This document shows positions 58,677 through 64,000 of a DNA stretch of 64,000 bases, piece after piece. The translations under genes and the position numbers were made by a program. A model generated the notes under the pieces. The model was given only the letters and a program-made list of their open reading frames with translations. It had not been told where the DNA came from and ran no database searches. Position 1 is the first letter of the stretch. Each line of letters opens with the position of its first letter. Source of the DNA: an uncultured Acidiphilium sp. (GTDB taxonomy: Bacteria; Bacillota; Clostridia; Christensenellales; Borkfalkiaceae); contig CABUWK010000004.1 in the NCBI GenBank assembly GCA_902495325.1, positions 1 to 64,000 on the forward strand, given 5' to 3'.

Positions 58677-58821
58677 AACAGGGCAAATCGGGAGAAAAAC
58701 CTTGTTTTTTCCGAAAATTTATGATAAGATATTAATGGTTTCCGCGTATCATGCGGAAAACGGAAATAGCATTTGAATTGCCGGAATTGCTGCATTCTGC
58801 GCCCGGAATCTCTGATTTGAG
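58677..58821 (+). promoter_or_regulatory. CRISPR leader with promoter and anchoring sequence
   Basis: The 145 bp between csn2 and the first repeat carry a plausible promoter, TTGTTT (58702-58707), 17-bp spacer, TAAGAT (58725-58730), reading into the array. The last seven bases before repeat 1 are ATTTGAG (58815-58821), identical to the leader-anchoring sequence that directs spacer insertion in type II-A systems. Confidence 0.85.
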
Positions 58822-59715
58822 GTTTTAGGACTATGTAATTTAAAATGCTTCTTTCACAGTCTGCGCTTGATAGATTATTACAAATCAGTTTTAGGACTAT
58901 GTAATTTAAAATGCTTCTTTCACTTACGACATTACCTGCATACTACTGGTCTTGTTTTAGGACTATGTAATTTAAAATGCTTCTTTCACTTCGGCGCGAA
59001 TGCTCCTGATGCTTCCTTAGTTTTAGGACTATGTAATTTAAAATGCTTCTTTCACCTGCTTCTCCCGAGGTCTCCCAACGCGGACGTTTTAGGACTATGT
59101 AATTTAAAATGCTTCTTTCACTGACGAAGTGGAACAGGCTCTCCAAGTTGGGTTTTAGGACTATGTAATTTAAAATGCTTCTTTCACTCAAAGAGGATTG
59201 TGACATGTCTTATATAAGTTTTAGGACTATGTAATTTAAAATGCTTCTTTCACTTTCTTCGCCTGTTTCTTTATCTCGAGCTGGTTTTAGGACTATGTAA
59301 TTTAAAATGCTTCTTTCACAAAAACCTTATTTTTTGGCTGACTGATCATGTTTTAGGACTATGTAATTTAAAATGCTTCTTTCACAGCGTGATCGATTTG
59401 TTTCGGCTATGGCGGGTTTTAGGACTATGTAATTTAAAATGCTTCTTTCACAATGCGACACTCCGTGCATTTTCCGCAGGGGTTTTAGGACTATGTAATT
59501 TAAAATGCTTCTTTCACCCCCGTTATCGTGCAAATCTGCGAGCCGTTGTTTTAGGACTATGTAATTTAAAATGCTTCTTTCACTTGAGTTCACGAGGTTT
59601 TCTCGGTGGCTATGTTTTAGGACTATGTAATTTAAAATGCTTCTTTCACCAACAATGGAGTATTGGACGGGACTTGTTTGTTTTAGGACTATGTAATTTA
59701 AAATGCTTCTTTCAC
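58822..59715 (+). CRISPR. CRISPR array, 14 identical repeats and 13 spacers
   Basis: The 36-bp repeat begins GTTTTAGGACTATG and ends TGCTTCTTTCAC. Repeats start at 58822 and every 66 bp to 59680; every spacer is exactly 30 bp. All 14 repeats, including the last, are identical to the base. GTTTTAG at the repeat start and the leader on the csn2 side indicate transcription on the plus strand, with the newest spacers nearest 58858. No spacer is obviously duplicated, and none has an evident match elsewhere in this window by eye. Open frames through the array are artefacts of the repeat. Confidence 0.99.
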
Positions 59716-59723
59716 AAAAAAAT

Positions 59724-59762
59724 AAACGCGGGGCTTTTTCGGTAAGAAAGCCGCCGCGTTTT
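59724..59762 (+). terminator. Terminator directly after the last CRISPR repeat
   Basis: AAACGCGGGGCTTT and AAAGCCGCCGCGTTT pair with one bulge around a 9-nt loop, followed by TTTTCTGTTTTT. It begins 9 bp after the last repeat. Confidence 0.85.
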
Positions 59763-59814
59763 TCTGTTTTTCATTTTTGCATTGTCTGCCGCAGGCAGGC
59801 GCCGGGGTAACGGA

Positions 59815-60324
59815 TCATAAAAAACCGGCGGTGTTTTTTTTGCGGAACATGCGGATCAGGTGGTAAAGCAACATTCCGAAGGGAATGATGACAAGGGCTT
59901 CGCCGCCGGCAATCAGGGCAAATTGCACCCAATAGGTATATTCGGCGATCCCGCACAGGATCAGCACCACGGGAATGATCGCCGCGTTGAACAGCACGGG
60001 GGGAAGACTGCCGAACAAAGGCTTTAAGATCTTTCCGTCTTTTTTCATCGCTTTTCCGATCAGATAAGTTGCCGTTGCCGCGAGAAGTGTGGCAAGAGAT
60101 CCGAGAAGGATATCGTAAATTCCCCCTCCGAAAATGTTGGCGATGATACACCCTATGAAAAGGGCGGGAATCGCTTCGGCGTAAAACAAGGGAAGGATGC
60201 AAAGGCATTCCGAAATTCTTGCCTGAATCGGACCGTAGCCGATCGGCTGAAACGCCAAGGTGAGCGATACGTACAGACAGGCGATAATGCCTGCCCGCGC
60301 GATTTTTGTAGAGCGGGAAACCAT
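59815..60324 (-). CDS. queT: Queuosine-precursor ECF S component QueT
   Basis: Membrane S component predicted to bind a queuosine precursor (preQ1 or preQ0) and to use the general ECF module, such as that at 2140-4722. The 169-residue protein has about five to six hydrophobic helices; IARAGIIACLYVSLTLAFQPIGYGPIQARISECLCILPLF is typical for QueT, with the conserved QARISE-like segment near residues 34-40. The function call is strongly supported by the preQ1 riboswitch in its leader. Confidence 0.93.
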   Translation of the reverse strand: MVSRSTKIARAGIIACLYVSLTLAFQPIGYGPIQARISECLCILPLFYAEAIPALFIGCIIANIFGGGIYDILLGSLATLLAATATYLIGKAMKKDGKILKPLFGSLPPVLFNAAIIPVVLILCGIAEYTYWVQFALIAGGEALVIIPFGMLLYHLIRMFRKKNTAGFL

Positions 60325-60333
60325 ATTCAGTTA

Positions 60334-60375
60334 CCTCGGTTTTTTTATTCGGAAGTGTTTACCGAAAACCTTCCG
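60334..60375 (-). promoter_or_regulatory. preQ1-I riboswitch controlling queT
   Basis: On the minus strand CGGAAG (60375-60370) and CTTCCG (60355-60350) form P1 around a 14-nt loop GTTTTCGGTAAACA; the A-rich tail AATAAAAAAACCGAGG brings CCGA to pair with TCGG of the loop, the class I preQ1 pseudoknot. The final GAGG is the ribosome-binding site 7 nt before the ATG, so ligand binding should block translation. The promoter upstream starts transcription at the base of P1. Confidence 0.88.
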
Positions 60376-60383
60376 TAGCATTT

Positions 60384-60412
60384 ATTCTACAACATTTTCT
60401 TCGGGAAAGCAA
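60384..60412 (-). promoter_or_regulatory. Promoter of queT
   Basis: Minus strand TTGCTT (60412-60407) and TAGAAT (60389-60384), 17-bp spacer; transcription is expected to begin at about 60377, right at the riboswitch. Confidence 0.75.
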
Positions 60413-60446
60413 GCGAAACGTTGCGGCAAAAGAATTTTTTCCGAAA

Positions 60447-60475
60447 AAGCCCGCAGGGATCGACCCTGCGGGCTT
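60447..60475 (-). terminator. Terminator after the DUF378 gene
   Basis: Perfect stem AAGCCCGCAGGG/CCCTGCGGGCTT with a 5-nt loop; on the minus strand followed by TTT. Confidence 0.85.
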
Positions 60476-60482
60476 ATGTTTG

Positions 60483-60695
60483 TTATGCCGCTATTTTCTG
60501 AAACGGTTTGTAAACAAAAGCGATAAAGATCATCCAGAGTGCGGAAACGCCGACGAGGGAATAAACGATCCTCGTTAAAACGGACATCGTTCCGAACAGA
60601 AAAGCCACGAGATCGAATGCGAAAATGCCGATTAGAAGCCAGTTCAGCGCACCGACGATCGTAAGGATAAATGCGATAAGCGTTGTGATTTTCAC
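60483..60695 (-). CDS. DUF378 (YuzA-like) small membrane protein
   Basis: A 70-residue protein starting at a GTG with GGAGG 8 nt upstream. IAFILTIVGALNWLLIGIFAFDLVAFLFG, with the GALNWLLIG motif, and a second helix VYSLVGVSALWMIF are diagnostic of DUF378. Function unknown; monocistronic with its own terminator. Confidence 0.9.
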   Translation of the reverse strand: MKITTLIAFILTIVGALNWLLIGIFAFDLVAFLFGTMSVLTRIVYSLVGVSALWMIFIAFVYKPFQKIAA

Positions 60696-60807
60696 GATGA
60701 TACCTCCGCTTAAAGGATGTGCGCAACAAACGCGTTTTATGCGTAAAAAGGCTTCGCCCGGAGAGGTTGTCTGCCGAAACGGGAAAAAGGGAAAAACGGA
60801 AAAGAAA

Positions 60808-60841
60808 AACGCGGAAACTCCCGAAGGAAATTTCCGCGTTT
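60808..60841 (-). terminator. Terminator after cvpA
   Basis: AAACGCGGAAA and TTTCCGCGTTT form an 11-bp stem; on the minus strand it is followed by TTCTTTTCC, a T-rich tail. Confidence 0.75.
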
Positions 60842-60857
60842 GTTGTTTGCCTTTTTG

Positions 60858-61499
60858 TTATGCCGCCGGAACGATACCTTTCAGGAAATCGAAAATTTCC
60901 TTGAAATAGGTTTTGATCTTATCCAGGTTGGCAACAATATACTTGTTGACAAGACAGCCGTCTTTTTCTACCTGCGTTTTAAGGAACGTGTCCAGGAAAG
61001 GAGCTTTGTCTCTCAGTGCGGTGATGATCAGCATAACGATCGTTACGATGAGAAGGACCCAGAAAAATCCGAGTGCCACACCGAGAATCCTGTCGATCAC
61101 GTTGATCACGGGAAGAGAAACGATACATTCGAGAATGCGTTTCACGATTTTGAACAGAATACCCGCAATGATCGCGATCAGGATAAACAAAACGATCTTG
61201 AATATGTATTCTGACAAAAGCGCACCCTGCGTTTTGTTCGCCGCTGCCGCGGTGGATTCCAAAAACGAAAGATTAACGTTTCCCAACGCTTTCCCCAACG
61301 AGTCGACCCAGGAAGAGAAGAAGCCCGCTTTTTCGTAAAGAAGATCGTAAATCGGTTTCAGAAGGAAGAAACCTGCGATGATCGCGAAAAAGAAAGACAA
61401 GATCCAGAGAATCTGCCGGGCGAAACCTTTAACCACCCCGTAAATTCCGAACACAAGTAATAACACGGCGACAACGATATCGATAATTGCGAAACTCAT
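60858..61499 (-). CDS. CvpA-family membrane protein
   Basis: Integral membrane protein of 213 residues with about four helices (residues 5-25, 29-50, 105-125, 145-165). The N-terminal VVAVLLLVFGIYGVVKGFARQI fits the CvpA family, first linked to colicin V production in E. coli but widespread and of unclear role. The C-terminus carries a hydrophilic tail. GGAGG lies 5 nt before the ATG, and a promoter is at 61526-61554. Divergent from the yyaC-like gene. Confidence 0.85.
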   Translation of the reverse strand: MSFAIIDIVVAVLLLVFGIYGVVKGFARQILWILSFFFAIIAGFFLLKPIYDLLYEKAGFFSSWVDSLGKALGNVNLSFLESTAAAANKTQGALLSEYIFKIVLFILIAIIAGILFKIVKRILECIVSLPVINVIDRILGVALGFFWVLLIVTIVMLIITALRDKAPFLDTFLKTQVEKDGCLVNKYIVANLDKIKTYFKEIFDFLKGIVPAA

Positions 61500-61525
61500 A
61501 TGAACCTCCGATTATTCTTAGTATT

Positions 61526-61554
61526 ATTTTATCACAAGCAAAGGTCTTTTGCAA
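61526..61554 (-). promoter_or_regulatory. Promoter of cvpA
   Basis: Minus strand TTGCAA (61554-61549) and TAAAAT (61531-61526) with a 17-bp spacer. Confidence 0.65.
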
Positions 61555-61592
61555 CTGTTTTTTCACAAAATGATGACAAAGGAATCAAAAAA

Positions 61593-62174
61593 TTGAAAAA
61601 TTTCATTTTCGTACCCGATTTTCCGGGTGAAAAACAGAATAAAGAAGGGATCGTGCGGGCATTGTACTCCGTTTTAGGCGGGGAGATCCCCGTGTTTGCC
61701 TGCATCGGCACGGATGCCGTTGCGGGGGACAGTATTGGTCCGCTGACGGGCAGCCTGCTGAAAAAGAAGCTTCGCGGGGCTTCTTATGTGTACGGCACGC
61801 TCGATCATCCGATCACGGCTAAGGATTCCGACGCTCTTTCCGTTTTTCTGAATCATGTGCACCCGTATGCGAAAGTTCTTGCCATAGACGCCGCGCTCGG
61901 CGAACGCTCGGAAATCGGAAAGATCCGCCTGACCGATCGTCCGCTGTTTCCCGGATTGGGCGTCAGTAAAAACCTGATGCCGGTAGGGTGCGCGAGCCTG
62001 ATTGCCGTGATGGAAGAAAAGAGGGCGAACGGAAGTTCTTTTCTGCGACTCGTGCGTTTTTCCAGGGTGTATGCCGTTGCGGAGTTCCTCTCCGGCGCTC
62101 TGTCCGCCTATGTGGAATCCGTTTTGTCCGGTCGCGTAATGTACCGTCCGGAAATAAAACAAACCATAGTCTGA
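61593..62174 (+). CDS. yyaC: YyaC-like (DUF1256) sporulation protein
   Basis: Homologue of the putative spore-specific protease-fold protein YyaC, related to the Gpr germination protease. The start chosen is the TTG at 61593 (KNFIFVPDFPGEK) with AAAGGA 9 nt upstream; an in-frame ATG at 61500 would add 31 residues and overlap the cvpA start. CIGTDAVAGDSIGPLTGSLL near residues 36-55 and GTLDHPITAKD are the family motifs; IDAALG and GLGVSKNLMPVG follow. The 193 residues fit YyaC. Its presence points to a spore-forming lineage. Confidence 0.88.
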   Translation: MKNFIFVPDFPGEKQNKEGIVRALYSVLGGEIPVFACIGTDAVAGDSIGPLTGSLLKKKLRGASYVYGTLDHPITAKDSDALSVFLNHVHPYAKVLAIDAALGERSEIGKIRLTDRPLFPGLGVSKNLMPVGCASLIAVMEEKRANGSSFLRLVRFSRVYAVAEFLSGALSAYVESVLSGRVMYRPEIKQTIV

Positions 62175-62322
62175 CGGCACCTTTCCGGTAATGCCGCGAT
62201 CAGGCGGGAATTTGCCGGAGGGTACGGGAATCGCGGCAACCTGACAGGGGTTATTATCCCTGCCGGAAAGGCAATGGCGCGATCCGGTACGGCTGATGTT
62301 TATGATTGGTAAAAATGCCGCT

Positions 62323-62335
62323 TTATCGACCTATA
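62323..62335 (-). repeat. TATAAGNCGATWA motif site
   Basis: TTATCGACCTATA, the reverse complement of the motif with one mismatch; another site, TATAAGGCGATAA, lies at 62797-62809. The 716-bp gap 62175-62890 contains these, three hairpin repeats and the secA terminator, and no gene. Confidence 0.45.
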
Positions 62336-62404
62336 GGAACGTTTTTAATCCGAAGGTATATATTTTCCGGTGATCAAAGAGGAAGGACAGCTCCCTCGTA
62401 AGTC

Positions 62405-62461
62405 GGCTTTTGAGATCCTTCGCGGGTAGATTCTTCCTGTCGGGTCAGGATGACAAAAGCC
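62405..62461 (+). repeat. Hairpin dispersed repeat, copy G
   Basis: Core GAGATCCTTCGCGGGTAG ... GGGTCAGGATGAC with complementary arms GGCTTTTG (62405-62412) and CAAAAGCC (62454-62461). The preceding segment (TCAAAGAGGAAGG ... CTCCCTCGTAAGTC, about 62365-62404) recurs before copy I. Confidence 0.7.
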
Positions 62462-62502
62462 AACGGGAGATTCTCGTCCCGGTTCGGAATAATAAATTTA
62501 TA

Positions 62503-62569
62503 ATATATGTCTTCGTCATTCTGATCCTGCCTCTTGCCCTGCTCGTGAAGAATCTGAAGACATATATTT
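62503..62569 (-). repeat. Hairpin dispersed repeat, copy H
   Basis: Core GTCATTCTGATCCTGCC ... GTGAAGAATCT flanked by complementary arms AATATATGTCTTC on the left and GAAGACATATATT on the right, 13 bp perfect and unlike the arms of any other copy. Confidence 0.7.
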
Positions 62570-62614
62570 TATCGGTAATCAAAGAGGATGGGTAGCGCCC
62601 TCGTAAGTCAGAGT

Positions 62615-62673
62615 CGGCTTTTGCGATCCTTTGCGGGTAGGCTTTCCTGGTCGGCTCAGGATGACAAAAGCCG
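62615..62673 (+). repeat. Hairpin dispersed repeat, copy I
   Basis: Core CGATCCTTTGCGGGTAGGC ... CGGCTCAGGATGAC with complementary arms CGGCTTTTG (62615-62623) and CAAAAGCCG (62665-62673). Partial cores (GGTTCGGGATGACAAAAGC and GGCTCGGGATGACAAAAGC) follow at about 62691 and 62727. Confidence 0.7.
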
Positions 62674-62820
62674 GCAGACGTTTTAGCTTGGTTCGGGATG
62701 ACAAAAGCTAACGGGAGATTTTTAGCTTGGCTCGGGATGACAAAAGCCGACAGGTGTTTTGGTCTGATTCAGAGTGATAAAATGCTAAACCCGGTCTATA
62801 AGGCGATAAACGCGCAATTG

Positions 62821-62857
62821 AAAACGGACGGAAACAAAGCGTTTCTGTCCGTTTTTC
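62821..62857 (-). terminator. Terminator of secA
   Basis: AAAACGGACGGAAAC and GTTTCTGTCCGTTTT pair with one G-T around a 5-nt loop, about 35 bp beyond the secA stop codon. Confidence 0.8.
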
Positions 62858-62890
62858 TTTCATCCGGATGTGTTGCACCGGCTTGCCGTT

Positions 62891-64000
62891 TTATTTTCCG
62901 CAGCAGTTTTTGAATTTTTTGCCGCTGCCGCACGGGCAGGGATCGTTTCTTCCGATCGTCTGCGTGGATACGATCGGTCCCGAAGACGACGCGTCGCGGC
63001 TTCCGCCTGTTTCCACAAGATCTTTCTGTTCTTCTTTCTGCGGAACTTTTCTGATTTCCGATTTCAGAAGAATGTTCGTAACGTCGTTCTGGATGCTTTC
63101 CGTCATTTCTTCGAACATTTCGAGCCCTTCTTTCTTGTAGGCGATGACAGGGTCTTCGTTCGCATAGCCGCGGAGCGAAATACCTCTCTTTAAGCGATCC
63201 ATCGCGTCGATGTGGTCGATCCACTTCGTGTCGACGACTTTCAGGAAAACAAAACGTTCGAATTCGTTGAAATCGATGCCGTCTTCCCGGTATGCGGCGA
63301 TTTTTTCCTCATAACAGGAAATCACTTTCGCGACCGTTTCTTTTACGATATAGTCGTAATCCCATTTCGACAGGATCTCGTCGGTGATATAAGCGGTTTC
63401 CGCAGGCAGCGCTTTCTCTTCGAGCGCGCGGTTCAGTTTGTCTTTATCCCAGCTCGAGGGTTCCTGACCTTTGTTTACATTGGAGTTGATGATGTCCGTC
63501 ACATAGTCCGGGATCAGGTTCAGCACGTCCTGATGAACGTTTTCGCCGCGAAGGACTTTCATTCTCTCTTCGTACATGACTTTACGCTGGGTATTCATCA
63601 CGTCGTCGTACTGAATGATATGTTTACGGATACCGAAGTTCTTGCCTTCGATCGTTCTCTGCGCGTTTTCGATGGAGCGGGAAAGCATTTTCGACTGCAA
63701 GGGGGTATCTTCGTCCACCTTGAAGGCGTTGTAAATTCCCTGAAGGCGTTCGCCGCCGAACCGTTTGGCGAGATCGTCTTCCAGCGAGATGAAGAAGAGG
63801 GAAGAGCCGGGGTCTCCCTGACGACCGGCACGACCGCGGAGCTGGTTGTCGATACGGCGGGATTCGTGGCGTTCGGTGCCGATGATGTGCAGACCGCCGA
63901 GCGCAATGACTTCTTCTTTTTCCTTGTCGGTCACTTCGCTGTGTTTCTTTAAAAGCTCGCGGTAGCGGTCGCGCACGGTTTTTACTTCGTCGGAAACGTT
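62891..64000 (-). CDS. secA: Protein translocase ATPase SecA, C-terminal part (runs off the window)
   Basis: Motor of the Sec export pathway. The last 370 codons are present; the start lies beyond base 64000. IALGGLHIIGTERHESRRIDNQLRGRAGRQGDPGSS is the second nucleotide-binding fold with its arginine-finger region, followed by the helical scaffold/wing (FVFLKVVDTKWIDHIDAMDRLKRGI, two-helix finger region) and the C-terminal zinc motif CPCGSGKKFKNCCG. The zinc-binding tail is complete, so a normal SecB/ribosome-contact end is expected. Confidence 0.98.
   Translation of the reverse strand, partial: NVSDEVKTVRDRYRELLKKHSEVTDKEKEEVIALGGLHIIGTERHESRRIDNQLRGRAGRQGDPGSSLFFISLEDDLAKRFGGERLQGIYNAFKVDEDTPLQSKMLSRSIENAQRTIEGKNFGIRKHIIQYDDVMNTQRKVMYEERMKVLRGENVHQDVLNLIPDYVTDIINSNVNKGQEPSSWDKDKLNRALEEKALPAETAYITDEILSKWDYDYIVKETVAKVISCYEEKIAAYREDGIDFNEFERFVFLKVVDTKWIDHIDAMDRLKRGISLRGYANEDPVIAYKKEGLEMFEEMTESIQNDVTNILLKSEIRKVPQKEEQKDLVETGGSRDASSSGPIVSTQTIGRNDPCPCGSGKKFKNCCGK

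Noticed and set aside
58858..59679. Self-targeting spacers within the window
   Set aside because: I compared spacers by eye with nearby genes and saw no convincing match; a proper search against the whole genome is needed.
58867..59745. Open reading frames running through the CRISPR array on both strands
   Set aside because: The 66-bp period is a multiple of three, so any frame open in one repeat-spacer unit tends to stay open; the peptides are just the translated repeat.

Overview
The window looks like chromosome from an uncultured spore-lineage Clostridia (Bacillota), probably gut-associated; I cannot name a genus. The evidence is the cbiO/cbiO/ecfT-truA-rplM-rpsI ribosomal operon, asnS-plsX-rnc-smc-ftsY, a YyaC-type sporulation protein, lipoprotein-rich sugar-uptake genes, a preQ1-controlled queT and a type II-A CRISPR-Cas locus. 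Promoters are mostly clean sigma-A type (TTGACA-17-TATAAT-like), almost all with exactly 17-bp spacers. No rRNA or tRNA gene was seen.

Layout. 1-4761 (minus): ECF transporter module (ecfA1, ecfA2, ecfT), truA, rplM, rpsI. 4985-18855 (plus): a LacI-type regulator, then a glycan-uptake locus: a MalF-like permease fused to an extracellular beta-propeller, a MalG-like permease, a substrate-binding lipoprotein, two paralogous GH99/GH71-like lipoprotein hydrolases and a large secreted, membrane-anchored surface protein. No ATPase is encoded beside them, so a shared one elsewhere is implied. 19355-21418: RecQ-type helicase with a phosphoribosyltransferase-like tail. 21419-24778: AT-richer accessory stretch with small membrane/secreted proteins in a broken tandem duplication and many hairpin repeats. 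24779-28605 (minus): typA-apt-aspA. 28735-35678: asparaginase, ABC exporter, acetyltransferase, a SLOG-fold protein behind a structured RNA, and a UvrD helicase with an embedded exonuclease. 35969-43951 (plus): asnS, plsX, rnc, smc, ftsY. 44051-49025: gltX, radC, pepV, a second SLOG protein, a SIMPL protein. 49219-51970: ArsR sensor with operator, stand-alone HMA protein and ZntA-like P-type ATPase. 52074-59762: type II-A CRISPR-Cas (tracrRNA, cas9, split cas1, cas2, csn2, leader, 14-repeat array). 59815-64000: queT with preQ1 riboswitch, DUF378, cvpA, yyaC, repeats, and the 3' part of secA.

The most striking region is the CRISPR locus. Cas9 has all its nuclease residues, the tracrRNA has a perfect-consensus promoter overlapping the cas9 start codon, the leader ends in the II-A anchoring heptamer ATTTGAG, and all 14 repeats are identical. 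Yet cas1 is cut in two by a 281-bp transposase-less inverted-repeat element, a second copy of which lies at bases 1-119. The element may supply a start codon for the intact catalytic half of Cas1, so the locus is either frozen for spacer acquisition or carries a split Cas1. Two other signals deserve attention: a family of dispersed hairpin repeats whose flanking arms differ between copies but remain complementary within each copy, and a 187-nt structured RNA with its own promoter and terminator directly before a SLOG-family gene.
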